The notes beneath the pieces were generated by a model. The model was not told the DNA's origin, made no database searches, and worked only from the letters and a program-made list of their open reading frames with translations. Below, piece after piece: positions 34,440 to 44,273 of a stretch of 64,000 nt of DNA. This stretch comes from Salinisphaera aquimarina. Lineage in GTDB: Bacteria; Pseudomonadota; Gammaproteobacteria; Nevskiales; Salinisphaeraceae. The position numbers and the translations under genes are program-made. Position 1 is the stretch's first letter, and each line of letters begins with the position of its first letter. The stretch is taken from the NCBI RefSeq assembly GCF_042643355.1, contig NZ_JBHRSS010000004.1, forward strand, positions 248,001 through 312,000. The letters run 5' to 3'.

Positions 34440-35654
34440 ATGGCTGCATTCGAATACACCGCGCTCGACGCACGCGGCCGGGAAAAGAAAGGCGTGCTCG
34501 AGGGCGACGCGCCGCGCGCGATACGCGCCCAGCTGCGCGATCGCGGCCTCACCCCGATCGAGGTCAGCGAAGTTGCCGACCGCCGCAACGGCCAGAAACG
34601 CGGCTTCAGCTTCGGACGCGGCATCAGCGTCACCGAGCTCGCCCTGTTCACCCGACAGCTGGCCACGCTCTGTCACGCCGGCCTGCCAATGGAGGAAGCC
34701 CTCAAGGCCGTCGCCGAACAGACCGACTCCGACCGGGTACAGAAGATCATCGTCGGCGTGCGTTCACAGGTGGTCGAAGGCCATACCCTGGCCGACGCGC
34801 TGGGCACCTTCCCCAACAGCTTCGACGAGCTCTACCGTGCAACCACCGCCGCGGGCGAACAGTCCGGGCGTATCGACGAGGTCCTCAACGGCCTGGCCGA
34901 TTACGTCGAGGACCAGCAGTCGATGCGCCAGAAGGTGCTTGCGGCCATGATCTATCCGGCGTTTCTGTCGGTGGTGGCGATCGGTATCGTCATCGCCCTG
35001 CTGGCGACCGTCGTGCCCAACCTGGTTCAGGTGTTCAACAGCGTGGACGCCGATCTGCCGGCGCTGACCACCGGGCTGATCGCGGTGAGCGACTTCCTGA
35101 TCGCCTGGGGCTGGCTGCTGGCCATCGTCCTCGTCGCCGGCATCACCGCCTTCATCTACGGCATGCGCCGCCCCGGGTTCAAGCGCGCGGTACAGGGGCG
35201 CATACTCGCGATGCCGGTGATCGGACGCTTCGTGCGCGGCGTCAATACGGCCCGCTTCACGCGGACCCTGTCGATTCTCACACGCAGCGGCGTACCCGCG
35301 CTCGATGCCATGACCATCGGCGCCCAGGTGGTGTCCAATCTGCCGATGCGCGATGCCATCAAACGCGCTGCAACGAGAGTGCGCGAAGGCGACGCGATTC
35401 ATCGGGCGCTGGGGCGTGAGCGGCTGTTCCCCCCCATCACCCTGCACATGATCGCCAACGGCGAGATTTCGGGCGAACTGGACATGATGCTGGGCCGCGC
35501 CGCCGAACATCAGGAGCGCGAGGTCGAGACCCTGCGTCAGGGCGTGATGGGCATTCTCGGCCCGATGGTGATCCTGATCATGGGCGGGCTCGTACTCGTC
35601 ATCGTGCTGGCGATCCTGCTGCCGGTATTCAATCTCAATCAGCTTGTAAAATGA
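34440..35654 (+). CDS. gspF: Type II secretion platform protein F
   Basis: Inner-membrane platform protein connecting the ATPase and pseudopilus. 404 residues with an N-terminal cytoplasmic domain (MAAFEYTALDARGREKKGVL), two T2SSF domains (LALFTRQLATLCHAGLPMEE and FTRTLSILTRSGVPALDAMT), and three transmembrane helices, the last at the C-terminus (GPMVILIMGGLVLVIVLAIL). Nine bases after gspE. Confidence 0.96.
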   Translation: MAAFEYTALDARGREKKGVLEGDAPRAIRAQLRDRGLTPIEVSEVADRRNGQKRGFSFGRGISVTELALFTRQLATLCHAGLPMEEALKAVAEQTDSDRVQKIIVGVRSQVVEGHTLADALGTFPNSFDELYRATTAAGEQSGRIDEVLNGLADYVEDQQSMRQKVLAAMIYPAFLSVVAIGIVIALLATVVPNLVQVFNSVDADLPALTTGLIAVSDFLIAWGWLLAIVLVAGITAFIYGMRRPGFKRAVQGRILAMPVIGRFVRGVNTARFTRTLSILTRSGVPALDAMTIGAQVVSNLPMRDAIKRAATRVREGDAIHRALGRERLFPPITLHMIANGEISGELDMMLGRAAEHQEREVETLRQGVMGILGPMVILIMGGLVLVIVLAILLPVFNLNQLVK

Positions 35655-35710
35655 TGCGCCGGGATATCATCCGGATGGCGCCACTACTTTCAGACCAGGA
35701 GATACAACCA

Positions 35711-36172
35711 ATGCCATTACAGCGACTTTCGCTCCCGCGCCGCGCCGGGCAGCGGGGCTTCACCCTGATTGAGATCATGGTCGTCGTGGTCATCCTGGGC
35801 ATCCTTGCGGCCATCGTCGTACCCAATATCATCGATCGACCGGATGCCGCCCGCGTGGCCAAGGCACGCCAGGATATCCGTGCCGTCGAAAGCGCCCTCA
35901 AGCTCTATCGCCTGGACAACTTCCGTTATCCGACCACCGAACAGGGCCTGGCCGCGCTCGTGAACAAACCCACGACTCAGCCGGAACCACGCAACTGGAA
36001 ATCCGGCGGTTATCTCGATCGCATCCCCAAGGATCCCTGGGGCGATGTCTATCATTACCGCAGCCCCGGCGAACACGGCGAGATCGACGTGTATACGCTG
36101 GGCCGCGACGGCCGCCCGGGCGGTGAAGATACCGATGCCGATATCGGCAACTGGACGCTCGACCAGAATTGA
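35711..36172 (+). CDS. gspG: Major pseudopilin G
   Basis: Main subunit of the pseudopilus. 153 residues with prepilin cleavage site in RAGQRGFTLIEIMVVVVILG (cut before Phe, Glu at +5), the hydrophobic helix, and the calcium-binding C-terminal region (RIPKDPWGDVYHYRSPGEHG, LGRDGRPGGEDTDADIGNW). Start MPLQRLSLPRR follows an AGGAG site; an open extension upstream is not needed. Requires a prepilin peptidase encoded elsewhere. Confidence 0.96.
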   Translation: MPLQRLSLPRRAGQRGFTLIEIMVVVVILGILAAIVVPNIIDRPDAARVAKARQDIRAVESALKLYRLDNFRYPTTEQGLAALVNKPTTQPEPRNWKSGGYLDRIPKDPWGDVYHYRSPGEHGEIDVYTLGRDGRPGGEDTDADIGNWTLDQN

Positions 36173-36195
36173 TCTGGGCGCTCGCCGGTCATGGA

Positions 36196-36738
36196 ATGAG
36201 CATTCGCCATCCGCGCCGGTATCGCGATGCGGGGTTCACCCTCATCGAGATGCTGGTGGTGGTGCTCATCATCGGCGTGGTGATGTCGTTCGTGTCGCTG
36301 TCGCTCAACCCGACCGGCCCGGCGGATCAACTGGACACGGAAGCCAAACGACTTGATGCATTGACCTGTGCCGCCGCCGACGACGCCATCCTCTACGGAC
36401 GCGAGATCGGGCTCGATATCACCCGCGACGGCTATCGTTTCCTGCGCCTGGGCGATGACGGCTGGAAGCCGATCAACGTGCCGGACTCGCCGCTGCGTGC
36501 GCGCAAGCTGAGCGAAGGGGTGGTGATCGCGCTGATCGAGCAGGACGACGACACCCCGCGCCTGGCCAGCGGTGGCGACGACGAGGATGCGATCCGGCCC
36601 GAGGCGCTGTTCCTCTCCAGCGGCGAGACAGTGCCGTTCGTGCTTGAACTGTCGGCGAATGGCGTCGATCATCTCTATCATCTGTCCGGTGAAGCCGGCG
36701 GCACGCTGACCCTCGACCGGCTCGAGGTCGACCGGTGA
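36196..36738 (+). CDS. gspH: Minor pseudopilin H
   Basis: 180 residues. Prepilin motif YRDAGFTLIEMLVVVLIIGV followed by a beta-rich C-terminal domain (YGREIGLDITRDGYRFLRLG). Starts 23 bases after gspG and overlaps gspI by four bases. Sits near the tip of the pseudopilus. Confidence 0.92.
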   Translation: MSIRHPRRYRDAGFTLIEMLVVVLIIGVVMSFVSLSLNPTGPADQLDTEAKRLDALTCAAADDAILYGREIGLDITRDGYRFLRLGDDGWKPINVPDSPLRARKLSEGVVIALIEQDDDTPRLASGGDDEDAIRPEALFLSSGETVPFVLELSANGVDHLYHLSGEAGGTLTLDRLEVDR

Positions 36739-37193
36739 GCCGGCAGCGCGGTTTCACCCTCATCGAGGTCCTGATCGCCACCGCGATTCTTGCCCTCGCG
36801 CTCGGCGCCTTCATCACCAGCAGCGCGCACTACGCCGACTACGCGCGTTATATCCACGATCGCAATATCGCCCAATGGGTGGCGCGCAACCAGCTGGTCG
36901 AGTTCCAGATCGCCGAACAATGGCCCGACACCGGCACCCAGGACGGCGACGTCGACATGGCCGATATCGGCTGGCACTGGGTCGCCGATGTCCAGGAATC
37001 GCCGGACCCGGACGTGCGTCGTATCGACATGCGCGTATTCCGTATCGACGAGGACACCGGCAAACCGCAGGACGAGTCGGTCACCCTGGTCAGCGGCTTC
37101 GTGACCCAGCACGTGGATGCGGTCAACAACCCGGCCACCGGCAACAATGCCGATCCGGACGCCGATCCGCGCTCCGCAGGCGACCGCTCGTGA
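36735..37193 (+). CDS. gspI: Minor pseudopilin I
   Basis: 152 residues from a GTG overlapping the gspH stop. The prepilin motif SRQRGFTLIEVLIATAILAL lies almost at the N-terminus. Conserved NLVE-like pattern (WVARNQLVEFQIAEQWPDTG). Part of the I-J-K tip complex. The C-terminal ~20 residues are Asp/Asn/Pro-rich. Confidence 0.93.
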   Translation: MSRQRGFTLIEVLIATAILALALGAFITSSAHYADYARYIHDRNIAQWVARNQLVEFQIAEQWPDTGTQDGDVDMADIGWHWVADVQESPDPDVRRIDMRVFRIDEDTGKPQDESVTLVSGFVTQHVDAVNNPATGNNADPDADPRSAGDRS

Positions 37194-37849
37194 ACCCACG
37201 CAACCGGCAACAGGGGTTCACGCTGGTGGAGCTACTGATCGCGATCGCCATCTTCGTGGTGATGGCGGCGATGGCCTATGGCGGCCTGTCGGCGGTGATC
37301 AGCAGCCGGGAAACGGTGACCGCCGCGCTCGATCGCAGCAAGACCATGCAAATGGCGGTCTGGCGCATCGGCAACGATCTCGAACAGATCGTCAACCGGC
37401 CGATTCGCGACAGCTTCGGCGACAGCCAGCCGGCCCTCGCCGGCAGCCCCGATGTCGGCATTCAATTCACCCGCAACGGCTGGCGCAATCCGCTCGGCGA
37501 GATCCGCAGCAGCCTGCAGCGGGTCGCCTACCGGGTCGACGAAGACGACAATCTGGTGCGCGACTACTGGCGCGTGCTCGATCAGGCCCAGGACAGCGTA
37601 CCGGTGGAATCGACGCTGGTCGAAGAAGTCTCCAACGTCGAATGGCGGTTCCTGGACAGTGACCGGCAGTGGCAGGATCGCTGGCCGCCCAACGGTGGGC
37701 TCGGCGCCGCCGGCGCGGCCACAAGCGGCCTGCCCAGTGACGTCGCCAGCGCACAGTACGACCCGCCGCTGGCGATCGAACTGCGCTTCACCGCGCCGGC
37801 CTGGGGCGATGTCCGTCTGCTCTACATGGTCCCGGGAGCCGACAAGTGA
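37190..37849 (+). CDS. gspJ: Minor pseudopilin J
   Basis: 219 residues from a GTG overlapping the gspI stop by four bases (a longer open frame upstream overlaps gspI and is not real). Prepilin motif NRQQGFTLVELLIAIAIFVV, then GspJ features DLEQIVNRPIRDSFGDSQPA and VEWRFLDSDRQWQDRWPP. Tip-complex subunit. Confidence 0.93.
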   Translation: MNPRNRQQGFTLVELLIAIAIFVVMAAMAYGGLSAVISSRETVTAALDRSKTMQMAVWRIGNDLEQIVNRPIRDSFGDSQPALAGSPDVGIQFTRNGWRNPLGEIRSSLQRVAYRVDEDDNLVRDYWRVLDQAQDSVPVESTLVEEVSNVEWRFLDSDRQWQDRWPPNGGLGAAGAATSGLPSDVASAQYDPPLAIELRFTAPAWGDVRLLYMVPGADK

Positions 37850-38850
37850 GAGCGCGCGCGCAACGCGGCGTCGCCCTGCTCACCGCCATGCTGATCGTGG
37901 CGCTGGTGGCGATCATCGGCTCCGGCATGCTCTCGCAGATGAATCTTGCCCTGCACCGCAGCGGCAATATCTGGCAGTCGGAACAGGCCTGGTGGTATGC
38001 CGTGGGCATCGAGAACTGGCTCGGCAAGCTGCTGCGCCAGGATGCCCAGTTGACCGATATCGACAGCCTCGAGGAGCCGTGGGCCGAACCGGTGGATTAC
38101 CTGCCGCTCGACGGCGGCGCGCTCAAGGGCCGCCTGATCGATCTGCAGGGCCGTTTCAACCTCAACAATCTGGCGTCGAGCGGAACCGGGGCCACGGGCG
38201 ATGGCGACACGAATACGTCGATTGCCCCGATCACGAGCACCGGCGCCACCGAAAACGACCCGGTGCTGGCACAGTTCCAGCGCCTGATCGAGCTTGCCGC
38301 GGACACCGACCCGGTCACCGCGAGCACGATCGCCGCCTCGACGCGCGACTGGATCGACTCGGATGTCAATCCGACCCTGCCGGACGGGGCCGAAGACGAT
38401 TACTACCTCGGCCTGACCCCGCCCTATCGAGCCGGCAATGCGCTGATGGTCAGTCCCAGCGAGCTGCGTCTGGTCAAGGGCGTCACCCCCGAAATCTATG
38501 CCGCGCTCGAGCCGTATATCTGTACCCTGCCGCAGAACACGACGATCAACGTCAATACCGCACCGGCCGCCGTTCTGGCCACGATCGCGCCGGATCTGCC
38601 GCCCACCACCGGCGAATCGCTGGTGAAGTCGCGCGAGGATGAGCCGTGGCAGTCCGTCGAGGCGTTTCTGCAGGATCCGGCCCTGGCCGGTCGCCAGATC
38701 AATTCCACGGGCCTGTCCGTGGTCACCAGCTATTTTCTCGCCAGCGGCCAGATCACGGTCGACAAGGCGCAGATCCAGTTTTTCAGCGTGCTCGAGCGCG
38801 CCGACAACGGCGCGGTTCATGTCATCGAACACAGCACCAATGTCTACTGA
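37846..38850 (+). CDS. gspK: Minor pseudopilin K
   Basis: 334 residues from a GTG overlapping gspJ. The N-terminus RAQRGVALLTAMLIVALVAI lacks Glu+5, which is typical of GspK, the distal cap of the pseudopilus. Helical insertion with Asp-rich calcium site (TRDWIDSDVNPTLPDGAEDD) and NVNTAPAAVLATIAPDLPPT. Confidence 0.95.
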   Translation: MRARAQRGVALLTAMLIVALVAIIGSGMLSQMNLALHRSGNIWQSEQAWWYAVGIENWLGKLLRQDAQLTDIDSLEEPWAEPVDYLPLDGGALKGRLIDLQGRFNLNNLASSGTGATGDGDTNTSIAPITSTGATENDPVLAQFQRLIELAADTDPVTASTIAASTRDWIDSDVNPTLPDGAEDDYYLGLTPPYRAGNALMVSPSELRLVKGVTPEIYAALEPYICTLPQNTTINVNTAPAAVLATIAPDLPPTTGESLVKSREDEPWQSVEAFLQDPALAGRQINSTGLSVVTSYFLASGQITVDKAQIQFFSVLERADNGAVHVIEHSTNVY

Positions 38851-38918
38851 CGTTCGGGTAGACTGGGGTGTTTGGGGCAGGCGCCGCAGATAATGCCAAG
38901 ATTCCAGGGGTTTCCCGA

Positions 38919-40133
38919 GTGGCCGAGCGTTTTTTAATTCATCTGGACGGCGAGCAGGCCGCCTGGCTCGACGACGGCGGCGCGCTGGTGCGTGCGCCAC
39001 TGGCCGAGGCGGCGGATGCCGCCGGCGAACGCGAAAGCGTCGTGCTCATACCCACGGAGCACGTGTTGCTCACCCGTGTTCATCTACCGCCGATTCGCCA
39101 GGCCCGGCGCCGTCTGCAGGCCGCCAGCTTCGCTCTCGAGGACCAGCTGGCCGCGCGCGTGGACACGCTGCATTTCGCCCTGGCGGCGCGCCCGGAAACC
39201 AGCGGTGACACCGCGGCACTGGTCATCGACCAGACCCGGATGCAGGACATCATCGACCTCTGCCGCGACGCCAGGCTGGACGTGGTCCAGATCGTGCCCG
39301 ACGCCCTCGCCCTGCCCATGCCGGCGACCGACGAATGGCAGATCGCGGTGATCGACGACCGCGTCATCACGCGTACCGGCGCACACCGCGGCTTCGCCGC
39401 CGAACGGGGCCTGTGGCCGGCGCTGGCCGACGGCGACAGCGCGCCGGCCCGCATCGTGGCCTACGGCGCCCGCGCCGCCAACGACACGGTCAAGGCGATG
39501 CTGGCCGAGCCGGCATTCGAGCCCGAACCCGAACTCGACGTCATCACCCTCGAGAACGACGACACCGTGCTCGCGCGCCTGCTCGCGCAGGCCGACCTCT
39601 CCGCCGCGATCAACATGCGTCAGGGTCTGTTCGCGCGCGCCTCGGCGATGCAGACCTGGTGGCAGCCGTTCAAGATCACCGCGGGGCTGGCCGCCGCATG
39701 GCTGGTGCTCGCCATCGGCGCCCGCGGCATCGAGAGCTGGCAGCTCAACCAGCGCATCGACGCGCTGCATGCCGAAAGCGTGGCCGCCTTTCGCGACGCA
39801 TTTCCCAACGTGCAGACGATCAACGATCTGCGGGTCCAGGCCGAACAGAACATACGCACCCTGCGCGGGGCGGGCGGCAGCGGCGGCATGTTTCCGCTGT
39901 TGCAGGCGACCGCCGAGGTCACCGGCCAGGCCGGCGATGTGACGGTCCAGTCCATGCAGTACCGCGAAGGCGCGCTCTACCTGAGCATGCGCGGTGACAA
40001 TGTGCAATCACTCGAGGCCCTGCGCGCAGGCTTTGCACGCCAGCCGGGCGCCAGCCTGGATGTACAAAGCGCGGACGCCGCCGCCGACGGCGTGCAGATC
40101 CGTGCCAGCGTGAGCAGCGGAGCCGGCGCATGA
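38919..40133 (+). CDS. gspL: Type II secretion protein L
   Basis: Links the GspE ATPase to the inner membrane. 404 residues from GTG 38919, eight bases after AGGGG. Actin-like N-terminal cytoplasmic domain (VLIPTEHVLLTRVHLPPIRQ, LEDQLAARVDTLHFALAARP), one transmembrane helix (KITAGLAAAWLVLAIGARGI), periplasmic ferredoxin-like domain. The frame is open further upstream from a GTG at 38868 with no ribosome binding site. Confidence 0.92.
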   Translation: MAERFLIHLDGEQAAWLDDGGALVRAPLAEAADAAGERESVVLIPTEHVLLTRVHLPPIRQARRRLQAASFALEDQLAARVDTLHFALAARPETSGDTAALVIDQTRMQDIIDLCRDARLDVVQIVPDALALPMPATDEWQIAVIDDRVITRTGAHRGFAAERGLWPALADGDSAPARIVAYGARAANDTVKAMLAEPAFEPEPELDVITLENDDTVLARLLAQADLSAAINMRQGLFARASAMQTWWQPFKITAGLAAAWLVLAIGARGIESWQLNQRIDALHAESVAAFRDAFPNVQTINDLRVQAEQNIRTLRGAGGSGGMFPLLQATAEVTGQAGDVTVQSMQYREGALYLSMRGDNVQSLEALRAGFARQPGASLDVQSADAAADGVQIRASVSSGAGA

Positions 40134-40630
40134 ATGCCCTGCGCCAATGGTACGAAGGCCTCGCCCCGCGCGAGCGGGTGGCGGTGATCGCCGGCACCGT
40201 CGCGGTGGTCCTGGCCCTGTTCTATTACGCCCTGTGGCAGCCGCTGAACACCAGTGTCGCCGACGCGCGGGTGCGCGTGAATGCCGAAGCCGAGCAGGCG
40301 CGCTGGATGCTGGGCGTGCGTGACGAGGCGCGTCTGCTGCAGTCCAGCGGCAAGAACAATTCGGTGAAGGGTCGCAACGAGTCGTTGTTGTCGATCGTCG
40401 ATGCCAGCAGCCGCGAGAACGGCCTCGGCCAGGCGGTGCGTCGAATCCAGCCGGACAACAACGATCAGGCCACGGTCACGCTGGAGAAAGCCAATTTCAA
40501 TCAGATGCTGTTCTGGCTGCGCAGCCTGCAACGCGACTACGGCATCGCCGCCAGCCAGATGACCGTGACCCGGGACGAAGAGAACGGCACCGTCCAGGCG
40601 CGACTGACACTCACCCGAGGTGGCGCATGA
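40130..40630 (+). CDS. gspM: Type II secretion protein M
   Basis: 166 residues. Short N-terminal cytoplasmic part, transmembrane helix (VAVIAGTVAVVLALFYYALW), periplasmic ferredoxin-like domain. ATGA overlap with gspL. Partner of GspL in the platform. Confidence 0.93.
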   Translation: MNALRQWYEGLAPRERVAVIAGTVAVVLALFYYALWQPLNTSVADARVRVNAEAEQARWMLGVRDEARLLQSSGKNNSVKGRNESLLSIVDASSRENGLGQAVRRIQPDNNDQATVTLEKANFNQMLFWLRSLQRDYGIAASQMTVTRDEENGTVQARLTLTRGGA

Positions 40631-41382
40631 AAGCCCGGATCATCCGCTACGCGCTGGTCGGCACGGTCGCATTCGTGATCGGCCTGATCGCTTTTCTGCC
40701 CGCGCGCGTGGTCGCCGGCTGGGCCGAGCAGATGGCGCCGATCTCGCTGGGCGGCGTCACCGGCACGATCTTCAACGGCCATGCCGCCTACGCCTCCGGC
40801 CCCGGGGGCGCGGTAGAAGATCTCAACTGGACCCTGCATCCCAGCGCCCTGCTGTTCGCCCGCGTGAGCGCGGATATCGATATCGCCTCGGATCTCGACG
40901 GCTTCTCGGCCACCGCGTCGCGCTCGCTGTTCGGCACCACGCGGCTGGAAAACGTGACCGGCAGTGCCTCCGCGGGCTGGCTGGCCAAGCTAGGTGGCTA
41001 TACCTTTCTGCCGGTCGCCGGCGATATTGGCCTGGATATCCGCGAAGCGGCCTTCGACGACGCGCTGACATTCAGCGCCCTCGACGGCCAGATCCGTGTC
41101 AACAACACGCGCTGGCAACTGTTCAACCCGCCGGTCGCGCTCGGCCAGTTCACCACCGCGCTGGGCCGCAGCGATCAGGGCGTGCAGTTGAAGATGGTGG
41201 ACAGCAACGGCCCGCTCGCCATCGACGGCCAGATCGCCATCGATCCGCAGCGACGTTATCAGCTTGACGTGCGCATGCGTCCGCGCGCCGGCGCCGACGA
41301 GCGGCTCGGTCAGATGCTGGATCAGCTCGGTCGCGCCGACGCCCAGGGCTGGCACCGGGTAAAAGAGAACGGCCAGCTTTGA
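40627..41382 (+). CDS. gspN: Type II secretion protein N
   Basis: 251 residues with one N-terminal transmembrane helix (YALVGTVAFVIGLIAFLPAR) and a beta-rich periplasmic domain typical of GspN (LGGVTGTIFNGHAAYASGPG). Overlaps gspM by four bases. Present only in part of T2SS operons. Confidence 0.93.
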   Translation: MKARIIRYALVGTVAFVIGLIAFLPARVVAGWAEQMAPISLGGVTGTIFNGHAAYASGPGGAVEDLNWTLHPSALLFARVSADIDIASDLDGFSATASRSLFGTTRLENVTGSASAGWLAKLGGYTFLPVAGDIGLDIREAAFDDALTFSALDGQIRVNNTRWQLFNPPVALGQFTTALGRSDQGVQLKMVDSNGPLAIDGQIAIDPQRRYQLDVRMRPRAGADERLGQMLDQLGRADAQGWHRVKENGQL

Positions 41383-42818
41383 GTCTTTCGATCGTGATGC
41401 TCGCGGCCCTGCCGTGGGCCGTGTTCTTCGTCTATGCGCTGCTGGTACTGAAGGTCACGCCGGGACGCTCGGGTCCGACGGCGTTTTTCGGCGGCAGTTC
41501 GGGCCACGGCCGCATGCCGGGCGTGTGGCTGCTGGGGGCCTCGGCGGCGATCTCCTGGGTCATGGCCAAGAGCATCGACAACGCCATGAACCTCACGGTC
41601 GCCTTCGGCTGGCTGGGCGGGATCGGCTATGCCGCCTACTGGCTCGCCTTCGTCGTGGTCGCCGTCGTCGTCTATTTCATGCGTACCCGCGGCGGCCACA
41701 CCTCGCTGGCCGCGTTCCTCACCAGCAAATACGGCGTGCGCGCCGCGCGCCTGTTTCTGATCGTGATCGGGATCCGGCTGTTCAACGAAGTCTGGTCCAA
41801 CACCAAGGTCGCCTCGCTGTATTTCGGCAGTGAAGGCAGCGCCGGCTACTGGACGGCCGCGCTCGGCTTCACCGCGCTCACGCTGTACTACAGTCTGCGC
41901 GGCGGGCTGCGATCCTCGATCGTCACCGATGCCGTGCAGATGGTGGTGGTGGCGTTTCTGCTGATCGTCACTCTGGGCGTGCTGGCACCGGACGTGATTC
42001 GCGCCGGCGTGCCGACGGTCGCCAATCACGGCATCACCCCGGATATGGCGGCCGGCGGCTTCACCTTCTTGCTGCTCGCGCTGGTACAGACCCTGTCCTA
42101 CGGCTTCCACGATCCGGTGATGACCGATCGCGCGTTCGTCAATGCGCCGGGCAAGATGGTGGCGAGCTTCATTCTCGCCGCGCTGCTGGGCGGCGGGCTG
42201 ATCGCGGGCTTCAGCGTCGCGGGGTTGTACGCGCTGGTCAACGATATCGCGGCTACGCCGTCGGTGGCGGTCGCCGTGCCCGTGGCCATCGGTCTGGGCA
42301 TGCTACTGCTGTTCAACGCGGTGATGCTCGCCAGCGCCGGTTCGACACTGGACTCGACCTTCGCCTCATCCGCCAAGTTCGCGGCCCGCGACTGGGGCGT
42401 GGAGCGCGAGCCCCCCACCCTCGATCAGCAGGCCAGCGGCCGCCGCGCGATGTGGATCATCGCGATTCTGGGCAACCTGCCGCTGCTGTCGCTGTATATC
42501 GACGGCGTCGGCCCCGCCGTGATCGCCGCGACCACGATCAGCGGCACCGCGATCATGGGGCTGGCGCCCATTTTCCTGCTCGGCTGGGTCAAACCCGCCC
42601 GGGCGCTGTCGTTTCATCTCGCGCTGTGGCCCGGTATCGGCATCGGCCTGTTGCTGGCGCTGCAGAAGCTGGCCGATCTGCCCACGATTCCCGAGTCGGT
42701 CGCGCTCGGCCACGGCAGCTACGCCCAGACGCTGGGCATCAACGTCTGGGGCGTGATCATGTGCACCGCGCTGTTTCTGCTCGGCGCCTGCGTGGACGCC
42801 CTGCGACAGCGACGCTGA
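41379..42818 (+). CDS. Sodium:solute symporter family protein
   Basis: 479 residues with about 13 predicted transmembrane helices and the SSS fold (AISWVMAKSIDNAMNLTVAF, ALTLYYSLRGGLRSSIVTDA, ALVQTLSYGFHDPVMTDRAF, VMLASAGSTLDSTFASSAKF). It starts with TTG inside the gspN stop codon region, four bases overlapping, so it is coupled to the secretion operon. The substrate is not evident. It converges on cfa with only nine bases between. Confidence 0.87.
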   Translation: MSLSIVMLAALPWAVFFVYALLVLKVTPGRSGPTAFFGGSSGHGRMPGVWLLGASAAISWVMAKSIDNAMNLTVAFGWLGGIGYAAYWLAFVVVAVVVYFMRTRGGHTSLAAFLTSKYGVRAARLFLIVIGIRLFNEVWSNTKVASLYFGSEGSAGYWTAALGFTALTLYYSLRGGLRSSIVTDAVQMVVVAFLLIVTLGVLAPDVIRAGVPTVANHGITPDMAAGGFTFLLLALVQTLSYGFHDPVMTDRAFVNAPGKMVASFILAALLGGGLIAGFSVAGLYALVNDIAATPSVAVAVPVAIGLGMLLLFNAVMLASAGSTLDSTFASSAKFAARDWGVEREPPTLDQQASGRRAMWIIAILGNLPLLSLYIDGVGPAVIAATTISGTAIMGLAPIFLLGWVKPARALSFHLALWPGIGIGLLLALQKLADLPTIPESVALGHGSYAQTLGINVWGVIMCTALFLLGACVDALRQRR

Positions 42819-42827
42819 CGAGAGACG

Positions 42828-44057
42828 TTAACCGGTCTGTCCAAGCTCCCGGTCCTCGAAACGACGCACCGCGTCGGGCGTATCCCGGTATAGATAATCG
42901 CGCGTGATCGGTACCACGTCGTTTCGCTGCGCCAGTTGCAGATGGAATACCACGAGCTCGCCCCAGCGGAATATCGCCTGGCAGCCGAGCAGATAGAACT
43001 CCCACATGCGGCAGAAACGCTCGCCCAGACGCGCCTCGAAGGTGTCCCGATGGGCCTGGAAACGCTCGTTCCAGCACCCCAGGGTGCGCGCATAATGCAG
43101 CCGCCACACCTCGAGGTCGGACAGGCTCATGCCGGTGTCCTCGACGCAGGGCGCGACTTCCGAGAGTGACGGCACATAGCCGCCCGGGAAGATATATTTC
43201 TCGATCCAGCCGTGGGTATCCTCGATCGGCGGTCCGTTGCGACCGATCGTATGGATCAGACTACGCCCTTCGGGCTTGAGCAGGCGCGCCACCTGATCGA
43301 AAAAGGTCTGGAACTGCGGCCGCCCCACGTGCTCGAACATGCCCACGCTTACGATCGCGTCGTACTCGCCATCGTGTTCACGGTAATCCTGCTGCAGAAA
43401 CCGCACGCGATCAGTAACGCCTTCGCGCTCGGCGCGTTCGCAGGCGTAATCATACTGATCGTCGGACAAAGTCAGCCCGGTGACATCGACATCGTGATGC
43501 CGTGCCAGATACAGTGCGAGCCCGCCCCAGCCACAGCCGATATCGAGTACGCGGTCGCCCGGCTGCAGGCACAGCTTGGCCGCGATATGCCGGCACTTGG
43601 CCTGCTGTGCCTGATCGAGGGTCATGTCCGGATCTTCGAAATAGGCGCAGGAATACTGCATGTCGCTATCGAGGAAACGCTGGAACAGTTCGCGGTCGAT
43701 ATCGTAGTGGTGTTTGACGTTACGGCGCGAACGCAGCCGGGAATTGGCCTCGCGCAGACCGCGCAGGGCATGCCGTGCAATATCGAGAATCCGACTCGAT
43801 CCGAAATTGTCGACGTTGGCGAAGTACAGTTCGAACAGTGCGCTCAGGCCGCCTTCGCCGGGCCACCAGTCGCCGTCCATATACGCTTCGCCGAACGCCA
43901 TTTCCGGATCCGAGAACAGACGGGTAAGTACCTTGCGTTCGCGCAGGTGGATATGTGCCTTGGGCGAGCCGTTGCCGATCAACTGCGTATTGCGATCCGG
44001 ATAATGGATGGCCAGCGTGCCCTGGCTGATCAGACGGTCGAAATAGCGGATTTTCAT
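42828..44057 (-). CDS. cfa: Cyclopropane-fatty-acyl-phospholipid synthase
   Basis: Adds a methylene from SAM to double bonds of membrane phospholipids, a stress adaptation. 409 residues from MKIRYFDRLISQGTL (GGAG five bases upstream). Seen: SAM site VLDIGCGWGGLALYLARHHD, MFEHVGRPQFQTFFDQVARL, HTIGRNGPPIEDTHGWIEKY, IFPGGYVPSLSE and the active-site Cys region QYSCAYF. Lies beside the CDP-alcohol phosphatidyltransferase gene, same strand. Confidence 0.95.
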   Translation of the reverse strand: MKIRYFDRLISQGTLAIHYPDRNTQLIGNGSPKAHIHLRERKVLTRLFSDPEMAFGEAYMDGDWWPGEGGLSALFELYFANVDNFGSSRILDIARHALRGLREANSRLRSRRNVKHHYDIDRELFQRFLDSDMQYSCAYFEDPDMTLDQAQQAKCRHIAAKLCLQPGDRVLDIGCGWGGLALYLARHHDVDVTGLTLSDDQYDYACERAEREGVTDRVRFLQQDYREHDGEYDAIVSVGMFEHVGRPQFQTFFDQVARLLKPEGRSLIHTIGRNGPPIEDTHGWIEKYIFPGGYVPSLSEVAPCVEDTGMSLSDLEVWRLHYARTLGCWNERFQAHRDTFEARLGERFCRMWEFYLLGCQAIFRWGELVVFHLQLAQRNDVVPITRDYLYRDTPDAVRRFEDRELGQTG

Positions 44058-44273
44058 GTCGTCTCCATCGGATGACGACACTGGTCACGCGCCGCCACCT
44101 TCACGTAATGCCTGTTGTCAACCATAAACCAACTATATGTAGCTGTACAGTGCAGACACTTATTTGAACGAGGGAATGTCCTAGGATCTGCAAGCGCCTG
44201 CCAGCGAAAGAATCCAGGGCGCTTCAAGCCGGTTTCAGGCGTACCGCGGGATTTTGCCTAGGGATGGATGCGT

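Noticed and set aside
33267..34676. 469-codon open frame opposite gspE/gspF
   Set aside because: Spans two real genes and has shadow composition.
34106..35419. 437-codon plus-strand frame overlapping gspE and gspF
   Set aside because: Arg/Pro-rich out-of-frame shadow; gspE and gspF explain the DNA.
37822..39000. 392-codon open frame opposite gspK
   Set aside because: Shadow of gspK and the start of gspL.
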